DNA from: Lunularia cruciata
Lineage: Eukaryota > Streptophyta > Marchantiopsida > Lunulariales > Lunulariaceae
Assembly: GCA_948567375.1 (NCBI GenBank)
Contig: OX419762.1
Span: 11,352,001-11,416,000 of the forward strand
Length of the DNA stretch: 64,000 nt
Direction: 5' to 3'
Under the pieces are notes generated by a model, which searched no databases, was not told the DNA's origin, and worked only from the letters and a program-made list of their open reading frames with translations. Within the stretch, counting starts at the first letter, position 1; each line of letters starts with the position of its first letter. The translations under genes were made by a program, and so were the position numbers. Of the stretch, positions 36,181-48,340 are shown one piece after another.

Positions 36181-39100
36181 ACTTTCTGACCGGCTAGAAA
36201 TTGATATATCGATCCAGCAATTAGATACCATGTTTACAAGTTAAAATTATTTTTTTTTGTACCAGTTAACACTGCACAATATAAGCAAATAGATTGCAAA
36301 GAACTGAAATTTTGAAATTCTTAGACCAGAAAATAATAAACATTTTGATATTTGTCTCATGATTAGGTCCTAAGTTTTGAGTTACTCTTTGCAAGAAGAT
36401 GAAAAAAAAATTATAAGTATTAAGAATCAAATGTTTCTTCAGAGTACAGCAAAAATCAAATGGCTAAATGTATGTGGGTGATCATTTATAGAATAAACAT
36501 GAATAATACGTAATCAGATCAATAGTTTCTCTCTAAGGTACATCTAATTAAGTTCATTTTGAAGACTTGTATCTAAAACAGAAAAAATAAAAACTACAGT
36601 TCATGTCAACTAAATATCAAAAACTTCAATACTTCTATTAGATATAATTTTATTGAGCTTGACCACAAATCTAATTTTAAATACTTGTATATTGTTTGAT
36701 ACCTTCAAGAACTATTTTCTACATAGAATATTCAGAACTACTCTCTGTGTACAGGTTGTGGTTGAAAAGGTCTAGGTAAGTTGTAGTACTATGATATATG
36801 GTATATTGAAAAGCTACAAGGAAATAGAAGTGGCCCTCTTGTAAAACTCATCTTCATCAAGTAGTCATAATAAAAGATACTCTAGAGATGGAAAATTCAT
36901 CTATATTGAGCATGTACTCATCGGTCAAGCAAAATGAAGAAGATGTAGACACAAAAGAGACTATCCAAACATACTTAACTCACATGCTTAAGTCCGTGAC
37001 TAAAGTACTTCTTTAATCTCAAGATGTGAAGTGTACTCCTTATCATGCAACTTAAACTTAAGAATAGTTAATGTTAAAAACTCCTTGTTGTAAAGCTTAT
37101 ATTTGTCTTTTTTCAAGAATTACTCAATTTGCAATGGACCATCTTAAGATCTTAAGGGTGTTACTAAGAGATCTTGAAATTTCAAAGACTTAATTTTGAT
37201 GTTTAATTTTCAAAGCAAGTCAAGTACAGTCATACAAGTCCACTCTAACGACATAAATATCATTCACACAAACCACGCACTAATCATTCACTTAATTATA
37301 GTGCATAAGAGAGGACATAAGTACAAATTTAAAGTATTTATCACTAGGTTTTCTTCTTTTAGCTCAAAGTATGTACTGTATGCAAATATCTGAATCGGCT
37401 CTTCCCAAAATAGTTTCATCATCAATCAATATTATTTTGATATTCTAGTTCTAGTTGCTATTTTTTATTATATATCAATTTGAAATCGAACATCTAGAGG
37501 TTTGTATTAAGTACTATCAAGAATAAAAAAAACTTCTTTTATATGCTTAATCCTAAGGCATAATTATATACATGATTTGTGAGTGAACGTCAATACATTG
37601 AACTTAAATCCAGAGCAAAATTTATTGTAGATTGGCTATATTTTGAGTAAGTATAATCTACTTTGTAATAAATTTGCCTTGCCTTGCATTGTTTGTGTTT
37701 TGGATTCAATTTTAATTTTAATTTATTAATTAAGTACTATAAAAAATCTTGTAATAATAATATAACATAAACTTCACTCATGATGTGACCTATAGATTAT
37801 TATGTGATAGTGCAATTATAAACATGGTATGTTTTCTGCTATATACTTGATTTAAGTCTACAATCTCCGAAGAAATAATTTAAAAGGGTTGAAAATGATC
37901 AACATAGTCTTACCTTGATTTTATTTCATTTATTAAGAGAAATAAGGTTTTGAACTATAAAAAAATCTACAAGTAGAAGATTTATTAATTTATACTTGAT
38001 AGTAAATTGGTGATCTTTTTCATATAAATTGAGGTTAAAGTTGTTCAAAACAACTAAAACTCTTAGGTATTGTCTTTCATGAGAAAGTCATAAAGAATGA
38101 TGATTAGTCCTACATTAGTATTATTATAATTATGAAAACATGAATTAGTCAAATATATTGTATTATATGTTGATACATTCTTAAACATGGATAATAGTTA
38201 TTTGTATTTGATAATAGTAGATCAAAATTTGAAATGAATCTATATAATATTTATAAATATAGAAAAAGACTCAACAAATTGAGCTTTAAAAAAAATAGAT
38301 TCAGTAAATTGAGTTAATTACTTTTCAAAATTTAACAAGGTGATAAAATAAATAGTTCTAAAATTGAGAAAACCCTATGATTATTAAAAAAAAATATCCT
38401 TGGTAAAAATATTAGAATAATAATTACTAAATGTCTGTTTTTGGATTGGACAGTATAAAATCAAATAATTTGCTAAGGGACTTCTTATTATTGAGTAGTC
38501 TTCATATAGCCTTGAAACATTACTTATGTGGAATCACTAAACATAAAGACATTAAGGAAAGAAGAATACCATACACAAATATTGAACATGCGATATCAAA
38601 TAGTGTAAAATTATGTGAAGAGCTTACTTAAATGAAAATTTCAAGGCATATAAATTTATCAGGAAAGCACATAATGCACATACAATACATGTGAACATAT
38701 AGAGGAGTACATTACATTTCAAGTTTTTACTTTTCAATGCTTTAGAATTCAATAACTAAATATTTTGTGTTGATACAAAATAATTCAAAAATAAAATAAA
38801 ATAGTATAGTAAATATCAAAACCTTTATCTTATAAATTAATATTCGTGTAAACCCTTAACATTCAATTAAATTATATAAAGTAGCATGATTCTTATAAAA
38901 ATAAATCTCTTTACTTGCAAGTTTTTAGATAGCTTATAATGATAGACCATTACATATTTAATGATAATTTAGTGCAATATTAAATGTGGTTTATCGCAGA
39001 TAAGAAGAAACATATGATAGATTTATATATCTTGAAATAATTCATTTGAAGCTTATTATCTATAATTATCCAAATTTAACCAAATTATTATCAATTTTTG

Positions 39101-39310
39101 GTGTGAGAAATATACAATATAACACAAAAGAGAATGATTGAAGTACTTAATTCTGATTGTTATATAAACATTTTATCTTCATTTAGATGTTGTGTGGTGC
39201 ATATATTTAACAAAATTTGTGCTTTTTATTAATTTTACTCTTGTTAGTAAAGACATAGAAGAATATCTTTTGATATAGGAAGGAAAACTTCTTAGTTGTG
39301 TTTGCACATG
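36181..39310. other. Very AT-rich repeat-like region, no gene
   Basis: Composition drops sharply at about 36.18 kb. Only short open frames occur and I recognise no domain, LTR or RNA gene. Such composition beside a transposon cluster suggests old, mutated transposon DNA. Confidence 0.4.
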
Positions 39311-40620
39311 TCATAGTATAGAGGGAACAAGTAAGAAGTCAATGACACTTGAAAGGAAGAGTGCCAAATTAGACAAGACACAAAGGTGGTTAAGAACAAA
39401 GAACAAAGATATGAATGACATTTGCATCCAAAGATCTTTGGCTAAGACATTGTTGCAACTGAAGGATGTACAAAAATTTGAATACACCACCACTTGGTTG
39501 AAAATTTGCCGTCAAAGACCATTCATATTCAAAGAAGAGTTTTGAATGTGCGGAAAAGGACCATTTACGAGAGGTTTCATTTGCATGTGTGGAGTGAGAT
39601 GGCTCACCAACTATTTAGTCATAAAAAATGATGATTGAAGAGTCTTGCTATTAAACCAAGTTTACATTGATCAATTTCACTTTTCAAAAATTTATTTCAT
39701 TCTCAAATTTAAGTGAGATTAAGTTTACCAAGTCTTTGCAAGCTTTGTAGTTGTCAATCTTCAATTGTTGGACCGAGCACAATTTTTATAGGAAACATGG
39801 TGTTCATCCAAAAAGCAATGAGAAAGATCACCCAAACTATCCTTTGTAGTCCAATTGTAAACAATTGGGCAATTCATTGTAGAAGTGAGATGATCTAGAG
39901 CATGAATCTTAGCTTTTGGCTTTAGAATTGGGAGTTGAGTGACTGTGGAATGATCTATGAGATGAGAGGAAGGAAGGAGATATTGATTGTGGACCTAAGA
40001 GGCAACCCCTGCAACTAGAGCAAAGAGAGTTGGTGAAATGTGTTAGGACTACCAAGGGCCATGACATTGGAGACAAAGTTCATAAATAAGGCATTGCCTA
40101 AAGCAACCTTTGTAGATAAGAGGTTAAAGCTACAAGGACCCAACCCAAAGAGCAATTGTAGAGGCAATTAGAAAGTTGTTGAAGTTGAGGAGAATGACTT
40201 GCCTTACTAACAATAAAGTTGTTTTTTTAATACATGTACCAAAGAGAGTTTATCAACTCTGCAAACATATTTTGTTTCCAAGCAAGGAGTATGCATAGGG
40301 AACTCAAGGAAGACGGCATAGCAACTTACTTGGTTCCCTTCATAATACATTTCATTTCTACATGGAGTTGAACTTGTTAACAAGGGAGGAGTGCAAGAAG
40401 TTCCTAAGAGTGAGAATTAATCCAATGGGGTACTTTGCCTTGCAGCCCAAAGAAATATAGAGAAGTAGATACAAATTATGTCTCAAATTGCAAATTTTTA
40501 TCAATGAAAGAAGAAGGTGCCACCACAAAAGAATATAAGAAGAAGAGTGATACCTCTAATTAAGTCCCCAAAACCATCAAGAGACCAAGAAGAAATCCTC
40601 AAATTATAAATATAACTTTG
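39311..40620 (+). repeat. Unknown dispersed repeat, copy 1
   Basis: Shares an ordered series of blocks with 42,400-43,513: CACCAC.ACTTGG, a CCTTTGTAGTCCAA/CCTTGGTAGCCCAA block with CAATTGGG/CAATTAGG, AATTGGGAGTTGAGTGA, GAGATGA.GAGGA, CTCTGCAAACATATTTTG, TTCCAAGCAAGGAGTATGCA and GGGTACTTTGCCTTGCAGCC. A conceptual protein with reading frame remnants runs through the block; this copy has many stops. I do not recognise the family. Confidence 0.55.
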
Positions 40621-41870
40621 GAGTTGGAAGAAGAAGAAGAAGAAACCAAAGCAAAATGCATGCTAGGAGGACACAGCCAAAGTGCAACATGAAACATCTA
40701 GAGATGAGGATAATAGGTTTGAATAGGTTAAAAAACCTAATTTTGGATCATGTGATAAATTTAGGTTTTTTTTTCATTTTCAATTTCATTCTTAAAGAGC
40801 TCAAACTACACTACTGTTTTTGCAAATGTCAAAATCAGATATCATAGAGATTGAATATGATGCAATGGAGGATATATCTCCACAAGTTGATGGTGATATG
40901 ATGAAATAAATAAACCTATAAATCAAAGAAGAGGACAGAAATATTAAATTTGAGAAAAGAGAGGACAATCTCAATCCACAATCTATGACCTTTTTCATAA
41001 ATAAAGTTGATCCACACAATTCAATTGCAGCTAAGTGCAAGTATTGTAGTACAATCATTTGATGTCACAAGAAGAATGAAAAGTCATCACTCACATGAAA
41101 AAATGTTTATAGTTCCTTAACCTAATGAAGAATACCAATCTTGAAGACCGGCCTGATTGGTACAAATTGGGAAAGAGACTTAAGGACATAGAGGGGACCA
41201 CAACAAAGAGTTGTGGGCTTGCCATTAGTTTGCAATCATTTGGCCATATTGCTTCTTTTTTCTCCAAGTAGCAAGCACCAATTCTCCATTCCAAAGTTGA
41301 CAAAAGTTGAGCAAAGTTCATTATATGAGAACATTGGACTTCATTACTATCTCACCAAAACTTCCTTTGAGAGGATCAAGCATGGTCATCTATTGAAAGC
41401 ATTTTAGATATGTCAACCAAATATTAAGCTTTTAGATCAACAACTATTTTTTGCCAATATGTTGGATTCTTGTTATAGCATGAAGGAGAAGAGGATTGGG
41501 CAAATAACTCGCCCTCTTACAACATATACATGCTTGAAAACTTAGGCTTGGTCAAATGGATCTAATGATCCCATCTAATAAACTACATGATGGCATCTCT
41601 AGCACTCAATGTCTTCATGGAGTCTATTGCCACAAGAGAACTATCCCATAATGATGATTGGATTTCCATTGATATTGAACGAGAGGTAAGTCATATCAAA
41701 TCTACTATGTGTGGAGCTGACATTGACAACACAACCGCCAACAAGACAGCTTGGAAGTTGTTGGGCTAGAATTTTCTAACCAAGCTCTTCTATGAGTGTA
41801 TTTCTCATGGGCCCCATCTATTGGTCAAGAATATCTTTGCATCCACCAAGATGAAGAGGAATAGGATCAA

Positions 41871-41918
41871 TTGTTGCAACATATCCTAACAACTACCAAT
41901 TAGGATATGTTGCAACAA
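41871..41918. repeat. Perfect 19-bp hairpin (first of two)
   Basis: Arm 41,871-41,889 (TTGTTGCAACATATCCTAA) is the exact reverse complement of 41,900-41,918, with a 10-nt loop. It lies inside the hAT relic where a continuous protein frame would be expected. Confidence 0.9.
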
Positions 41919-41930
41919 CCTATGGTTATG

Positions 41931-41996
41931 GAAGAAACTCACAATGTCCGGTCAATTGTTGTTAACAATAATTGCAAGGACATTGTGAGTTTCTTC
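41931..41996. repeat. Perfect 19-bp hairpin (second of two)
   Basis: Arm 41,931-41,949 (GAAGAAACTCACAATGTCC) is the exact reverse complement of 41,978-41,996, with a 28-nt loop that is itself nearly palindromic (CAATTGTTG..CAATAATTG). The right arm encodes the hAT motif DIVSFF, so the left arm is the inverted copy. Confidence 0.9.
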
Positions 41997-42399
41997 TACT
42001 AGTCAAATATATGTAAGAGGTGAGTATAAGATTGATGTATGTTTTCAACTTTAATAGGTATTATCCAAGAAAGTAAGTGAATAAAATATAGCTAAATTCT
42101 TTTTAATTATATTGTAGAAATTTATTGAGCTTTAATTTGATAGTTAATAAGCTCAAAGTTATCTTATACCATACATAGTTATACAAGATTTTCATTGCTA
42201 ATCCATATTTCCTTGTAAGACTAATAAAAAAATCCAAGATTAGATTTAAGATCAATCCTTAGGACAAAGATTATATTGTATGCATTTTTCCAAAATTTTT
42301 ACTAAAATATTATTTTCTAATTTTTCTACAAGGAAATGGTAGAATAATTGTTTTTTTAGGAAAAAAAAATCTTAGTTGAGTTTCATTTGAAGGTGTGTT

Positions 42400-43513
42400 T
42401 GTACATACAAGGGTACAAAGGGAAAAAGCACAAAGCCAAAGGTACTTTGGAGGAAGAAGCTAAAGGACTCAAGTTTGAAGGGTGGTTCGAGGCCAAGAAC
42501 TCAAGTACAAAGGACCTTCAAACCCAAAGATATCATATCAATTTAAAAGCACCACGACTTGGATAAAGAACCACCACCAAAGATTCTTATCATTCACTAA
42601 GGGGCTTGCATGTGTAAAGAGTGACTCTTGGTTGATTGACTACAGAATTTTTGCTATAAAATCAATTGCCCTTGAAGCAATTTCCCTTTTTGCCAATATT
42701 CTCAATCTTGAGGCCAAAGAGCAAATAACAATCTCCAACCTTCATAGTCTTTGCAATCCTTTTAGTTTTTTTTATCTTATTTCATCTTAGCACCCAATAA
42801 GCAACATGGTCTTTGTATATAAACCTATGAGGAAGATTCCTCAAGTAATCCTTGGTAGCCCAACAATTAACAATTAGGTGATTTATTACAAGAATGAGGT
42901 AATCCAAGGCAAACATATTCCCACCTTGCTCTGAAATTGGGAGTTGAGTGACCAATCATCCATGAGATGAAGAGGACAACAAAGAAAGACAAAGGAACTT
43001 GAGAGGAAATTATTACAATTGGATTGAGGAGAATTGGTGAACTGTCCTTGGAATAAATACTAGTCCATATGGGGCAATGATACTTGATACATAGTTCAAG
43101 TCTATAGATAAAGCATAAAAATAAAACATCCTTTACCAAGAAGAGGTCCACCAACAATGGCTAAAGTGTAGGTAGTTATAAAGATTTGGCACAAAAGATG
43201 GTTCTCAAAGCAATAATGAGATTTGTCTCACGAAAAACTAAGCAATATTTTTCAAATACATGCACAAAGAGAAGCCAATAAACTATGCAAATATGTTTTA
43301 CTTCCAAGCAAGGAGCTTGCACAAAGAATTCAAAGAAGACCATGGAGCAACTTACCTAGCTCTCTTTGCCATACACTTGTTCATATGGCTAAATTTCTTG
43401 AAAAAGGATGAGCTTAAGGAACTCCTTAATCATTACCATCTAATAGGATACTTTGCCTCACAACCCAAAAGGAAGTCACTCATCAAGAAGTATGGTCTAG
43501 TCAATTATATTGG
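42400..43513 (+). repeat. Unknown dispersed repeat, copy 2
   Basis: Diverged direct copy of the repeat at 39.3-40.6 kb. It keeps a longer open frame at 43,260-43,544 with the string ARSLHKEFKEDHGATYL and a hydrophobic stretch AIHLFIWLNF. The right end abuts the element A LTR at 43,514, so element A probably inserted into this repeat. The encoded product is unrecognised; it could be part of a transposon. Confidence 0.5.
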
Positions 43514-43925
43514 TGTAAAAGACCGAATCCGAGGAGAGAAATAGGAGAAGGGAAAACTCACATTGGGACACTTGAATGAGGGAAAATTTCAAATGCCTTG
43601 CATGAGTTTTGGCTTTGGTATTTATAGGTAGCATACAAGGCCCTTGAGAAGCTTCTCAAGAAGCTTCCTTGAGCCACTTTCTTAGAGTGCAAGCCAAGTT
43701 AACTAGGAAACTTCTTAAGAAGCTTCCTTCTAGAAGCCGCCTACTTGGCGTGCAAGCTAAGCTAGTTACAAGCTTCTAGAAGCTACCTGCTCAAGGTGTA
43801 AGTTAACTAGTCGGGAAGCTTCCCAAGAAGCTTCCTAGATGCTTTTGGAATATTCTAGGCTAATTTGGCTTATTCTCTACTTTGTTAGCCTTACTAGCTA
43901 CATTACTAAACTCCATATTGTTACA
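43514..43925 (-). repeat. Element A 3' LTR (412 bp)
   Basis: Bounded by TG...CA (TGTAAAAG at the low end, TTGTTACA at the high end). About the first 190 bp match 55,307-55,505. The element reads on the minus strand: a polypurine tract (GCGGTGGGGGAATA, minus) lies just outside at 43,926-43,939, and a TATA box, CTATAAATACC, is at 43,627-43,617 (minus). Upstream of the TATA box on that strand sit nine GAAnnTTC or TTCnnGAA octamers. Confidence 0.85.
43648..43855 (-). promoter_or_regulatory. Heat-shock-element-like cluster in the element A LTR
   Basis: Perfect octamers start at 43648, 43660, 43707, 43719, 43728, 43774, 43815, 43827 and 43848. They comprise five... GAAGCTTC, one GAAACTTC, one GAATATTC and two TTCTAGAA, where GAAGCTTC accounts for the remaining sites at 43648, 43660, 43719, 43815 and 43827. 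The inverted pairing GAAnnTTC is the core recognised by heat-shock factor trimers. The cluster begins about 20 bp upstream of the LTR TATA box. HSF binding is inferred; spacing between several pairs is not the strict 2-nt gap of an ideal element. Confidence 0.5.
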
Positions 43926-43969
43926 TATTCCCCCACCGCTAGTTGGTGACATCCTCGTCGTCATTGAAA

Positions 43970-44240
43970 CTTCAAACTCCTAGATGGCCGTTTGTGCATT
44001 TTGGAGGTGAGAAAGAGGTTCCCATGTAGCATCATGGAGGGGATACCTTTTCCAAAGGACCTTGTACTCCATATGTTGGTGACATGCAAGGATACAATCA
44101 ACTTTGTACTCCTCATGATCATTGATAGGGATTGGGGGAGGAGGAGGTTGGACTCGGGAGGAGAAAGAAGAGGGATTATGAACAAAGAGTTTCAACTTAG
44201 AAACATGAAAGACAGGATGGATGCGCATATGAGGAGGCAA
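43970..44240 (-). pseudogene. Element A chromodomain and integrase tail
   Basis: HMRIHPVFHVSKLK is the usual integrase-tail motif, followed by a Pro-rich linker and a chromodomain ending LWKRYPLHDATWEPLSHL. Chromodomains steer chromovirus integration to marked heterochromatin. The usual WKGYP reads WKRYP here. Confidence 0.85.
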
Positions 44241-44519
44241 AGCAAGTCAATAAGCAACAAGAGAAACAATTTGGGTGACATCAAAAGGTCCTATCCAATT
44301 AGGGGCAAGTTTACAAACTTGAGTATCAAGTGGGAATAGCAGATTACTAGAGGATAACAAAAATTTATCACCAACTTCAAAGGTGAAATCACGACAATGA
44401 TGGTCCGCATATTGTTTTCGACAATTCTGAGTAACAAGGAGGTGAGATTTGGCTTGTTGGAGAAATTCAGAGATTGTGGTTAAGAAGGTTGTAGTATGGG
44501 TGACTTGAGACGGAGGAGG

Positions 44520-45446
44520 AGCAAGAAGAGAATCTAGGACAAGCGGATCTTGGCCAAAATTGAGAAAGAAAGGAGAGAATCCGGTGCTTGCCTATTTAGA
44601 ATTATTGTATGTCAACTCCGGAGTTGCAAGACATTGATCACAATTGGTATGGTGGATGTTGACAAAGGCATGAAGCATATTTTCCAAGGTGTGATTTGCA
44701 CGTTCAGTTTGTCCATCAGTTTGAGGATGATAGGCTATGGACAAAGCAAGCTTGGTGCCGAGTAGCTAGAAGAGTGCTTGCCAAAACTTTTTGGTGAAGC
44801 AAGGATCACAATCGGAGATGAGTACACGTGACATCCCATGATGTTTGAAGACATTATCAAAATAGAGTTGCGCCAAGGTTGGAGCATCCACAATATCAAC
44901 CATTGGTGCCAAATGAATTTGCTTACTAAACTTATCCACGAACACCAGAATTGCTGTGTGACCTTGTTGTGTCTTGGGTAAGGAGATGATGAGATCTAAG
45001 CTCACATGTTCCCAACGAGTAGCTAAGATGGGAAGTGGCTGAAGGAGTCCACTCAACTTCTGGTTATTGGCCTTGTTATATCAACAACTCTCACACGATT
45101 GGACAAAGTCTTGAACATCTTGTGTCATGTTGGGCCACCACTATTGGCATTGGGGGGTGCCCAAGGTCTTGTCCACTCCCATGTGACCAACTATTGGTAA
45201 ATCATGGGCTTCTTGAAGGCGCGTAAGTCGAAGATCACCTTTGGCTAGAACATAGATCTGGTCCGCATGGAATAGAAGGCCATCCTTGAAGGAGAAGGTG
45301 TTGTACTCCTTCTTGCATGCTATCAGACAACCATGTACCATTTGGAAGAAGGGATCTTGTTGTAGAGTTGATCGAAACTTGTTATGGACCTTGGGGTCAA
45401 TTGACACCATCGTAATTACCGCCGTGATGAAAGGAAGATCCTTCAA
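44520..45446 (-). pseudogene. Element A integrase
   Basis: Zinc-binding region with H..H (DLPIVGHMGVDKT) and later Cys residues. The catalytic core carries SLDLIISLPKT, the second Asp in VLISDCDPCFT, and AYHPQTDGQTERANHT with the Glu. The three catalytic acids survive, but in-frame stops and a break near 45,060-45,140 split the frame. Confidence 0.85.
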
Positions 45447-45449
45447 ATC

Positions 45450-45905
45450 AAGTCATCATGATAGAGCATCAGGGATGACATGGAACCAACCTAGTTTGTA
45501 CTCAAGTTTGATGTCAAACAATTGGAGTTTCTCTTCCCATCGATGATGTCGACTCTTCATGTGCTCCAAGTGTAGGATCTGCAACAATGGCTTGTGATTA
45601 GTTCACATGATCACTTGTTTCTCCAAGAGATAATGTCTCCATACCTTGGTGGTATATACCATTGCAAGTTGTTCTTGATCTCGAGCAAAGTAATTTCTTT
45701 CAGTTGTATTTAGTCAGCAAGACACAAAGACAATGGGATGTAGTCCATATGGAAATTCCTATTGCAACATAGCTCCAATTGCAAAGTTAGAAGCATCAAA
45801 ATCAACCACACAAGGTAGTTGAGGATCATATGGTTGAAGAATGGGTCTTGAAGACACCATATGCTTTAACTTTTGGAATGCTTCTTCATGCTTGGTGGTC
45901 CACTT
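45450..45905 (-). pseudogene. Element A RNase H
   Basis: Motifs DASNFAIGAML, TERNYFARDQEQLA and the later TNHKPLL (usually TDHKPL) are present in order between reverse transcriptase and integrase, with several stops. The altered Asp would impair catalysis even without the stops. Confidence 0.8.
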
Positions 45906-46899
45906 GAAGCTCTAGTTCTTTCCTAAGAGGTCATTCAATGGTGCAACCACATGAGTATAATAGTAGATGAACCGTCGGTACAAATTGGCCAATCCATTGA
46001 ATGCCCATACTTTTGTAGCATCCTTTGGAGTAGGCCAATCAATAATGGCCTTGATCTTCTCTTCTTCTATCTTGATCCCCTCTGATGAGATCTTATGACC
46101 CAAGAAGGTAACCTCTTTCTGCCAAAAGGCACACTTTGACTTCTTACAATAAAATTTCCATTGTCGTAGTCATCTTAGGACTTCTCGCACATGATGCACG
46201 TGTTCTACCTCTATCTTGCTATAAATTAAGATATCATCCAAGAACCACTATGGACCAATCCAATAGTCCATCCAACACCCGATGCATCTGATCCATGAAG
46301 ATTGATGGAGCATTAGTGAGTCCAAAAGGTAGAACCCTCCACTCAAAATGTCCATACCTTGTGCGAAAGGTAGTCTTTTGCACACCTTCTCTATCAATAG
46401 GAATTTGCCAATAGCCACTACAAAGATCCAACTTGGAAAAGTAGCGTGCTCCACTTAGTTGATCAAGCAAGTCATTGATCCGAGACAAGGAATATGCAGT
46501 CTTCACGGTTTGCTTATTGAGCCCACGATAATCAATACAAAAACAAAGTCCTCCATCCTTCTTTGGAAAAAATAGTACCGGTGCTCCCCGAGGAGAGGTA
46601 CTATGTCGTATGAAGTCCTTCTCCAACAACTCTGTAAGTGTTGTTTGCAACTCCTCCAACTCCTTTGGTGAGAGCCAATAAATCAGTCTACTCACTAGAG
46701 TACTCCCTGCCAATAACTTAATCATGAAGGGCATACCTTGATCAAAGGGTAATCCCTCTGGCAGATCATCCAGAAACACATCCGCAAACTCCTTAACTAT
46801 CCAACCAACCACTGCTTGATGAGGCTCTTGGCTCCCCCCAGGTTGTTCTTGTGCAATTGACTTGATCCACACCATGAATACAGACTTATCTTGCTCCAA
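45906..46899 (-). pseudogene. Element A reverse transcriptase
   Basis: The N-terminal part is an open 221-codon stretch with [35 protein letters not shown] and [13 protein letters not shown]. The catalytic FLDDIL follows after a frame break near 46,235, then the KCAFWQKEVTFLGHKIS connection and NLYRRFI. Clear Ty3/gypsy type. Confidence 0.88.
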
Positions 46900-47189
46900 A
46901 GCTTACTCTATGGTTGCTTTACTAACAAACTTCTCTTCTAGGGACTCATCTCTCTTCCAAGCTTGCTCTCCATAGTTACCTTCTTGGCAAACTTCCCATC
47001 TCGGGACTCATTTCTCTTCCAGATTTGCTTTATGGCTACTTTCTCAACAAACTTCCCATCTTAGGATTGACTATTCTTAGGTGTCTTACTTAGAGGTGCC
47101 AGACAACCTAATCGGAAATTCCTACCTTGATGTTGTACTTGAATTTGGTATCGGGTCCAATCAAATTGAACCTTATGATATTCAAGCCA

Positions 47190-47450
47190 AGGTAGACCTT
47201 AAATGATATCATAGTGTAGAGGTGCCACTACAAACCTCATACACTCCAAATACTCCTTCCCAATCTTGAAGGTAATAGGATACGAGGTGCAAAATGCAAA
47301 ACCCTTTCTACCATCTGCCATCATCAAACTACTTCCAATCGTTGGCTTGATAGGAATACCCAATTCCTTTGCTACTTGCATAGACATTCAATTCTTTGAA
47401 CTTCTAAAATCAACCAAATCCTAAAACCCCGATTAGATATCATACCTTGC
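47190..47450 (-). pseudogene. Element A aspartic protease
   Basis: The sequence before MSMQVAKELGIPI reads LVDFRSSKN, where retroelement proteases have D-S/T-G. The downstream APLHYDIILG matches the usual A.YD.ILG motif. The active-site change and a nearby stop indicate loss of function. Confidence 0.7.
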
Positions 47451-47529
47451 AAGTGAAGCAAAAAGCATAGGTTAAGCCTTCAATCCCATTGGAACTAATC
47501 AAGCTCTTAGTAGGCGGCTCGAAATCTCC

Positions 47530-48340
47530 TACTAGGATTCCTTGTTTCCCTGATCATTCCGCTCCACAACCTCCACCTGGGCAACTTGTTGAGGTCGTCC
47601 ATTCTTGAGTGGACATTCAGCAATGCGATGCCCCAATTAGCAACAATAAAAATAACCACCATTTTGTCATATTTTCTCTCTATCTACTGTGCCAAGTGGT
47701 CTTCGTTGAATGGCATCAATCTCCATTGGTGCTGGCTCCTCCACTTGTGTGTAGTGTATTGGTATGCTTTATGGAGGTCGAGGTCGAGACCAAGTTGTTA
47801 CCACCAAGGAATCAAAACGTTCGGCCAACTGCATGGCTTCCTCCAAGTGTTGTGGCTCTTGCATGGTTACCTCTAATTTGGTTCTCACCTTCAAGCCACT
47901 CACAAATTGATCCATAGCTTCACCTTCCAATATATCTAGAATTTGCATGACTATGTTTTGGAACTACGTGATGTAACCTCTTATAGAGCCAATCTGTTTC
48001 AACTTTGCCAACTTATCTTGTGCAGCTCGTGTGACATTTATAGCTTGGAATCGACTAATTATTGCGCTCTTGAATTTTTCCCATGTCAAGATTGGTGCAG
48101 CAATTTTTCATTCAGCTCGCTCCACTCGGAACCTCCACCATAGCTTTGCTACTCCATCCAATTGGCTAAAAGCCAAAAGAATCTATTTTTGCTCGTCTTG
48201 TAGATTGGTAGCTTCAAAATAACATTCACAATCAAACACAAAATTCTCCACTATGCCCGGAAGATTCTTGCCTTCAAATACCTTGGGTTTAGGGAATCTA
48301 ATCCGATATTTTCCTTCTCAAATTGGTACTCTCTCCACTT
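47530..48340 (-). pseudogene. Element A gag, C-terminal part
   Basis: Contains the retrotransposon gag pattern (AKLWWRF-like helix, then FVSGLKVRTKLEV, HLEEAMQLAERF) and a zinc-knuckle remnant near 47,625-47,665 reading YFYCC-stop-LGHRIAEC, in which the first Cys is lost and a stop is present. At 48,340 the frame is cut by element B and resumes beyond 54,937. Confidence 0.75.

Larger units (their letters stand above)
40985..42003 (+). pseudogene. Decayed hAT transposase
   Basis: A BED-type zinc finger remnant (CKYC near 41,036, then H and C residues) is followed, with frameshifts and stops, by LHYYLTKTSFERI..H at about 41,340, a 60-codon open stretch at 41,587-41,769 (NVFMESIATRELSHNDDW; DNTTANKTAWKLL), then CISHGPHLLVKNIFAST and KDIVSFF. 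This order matches hAT-superfamily transposases with a DUF659 domain. At least two frame changes and several stops make it inactive. No terminal inverted repeats or 8-bp target duplication were found. Confidence 0.8.
43926..48340 (-). mobile_element. Element A: old Ty3/gypsy chromovirus, main part
   Basis: Minus-strand LTR retrotransposon, interrupted by element B; the rest of its 5' side is at 54,938-55,306. The order gag, protease, reverse transcriptase, RNase H, integrase, chromodomain identifies the chromovirus branch of Ty3/gypsy. Every domain carries stops or frame changes, so it cannot move by itself. Confidence 0.9.

Noticed and set aside
43640-43870. CRISPR-like or tandem array because of repeated AAGCTT
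   Set aside because: The repeated units are 8-bp palindromes with irregular spacing inside a defined LTR, in a eukaryotic genome.
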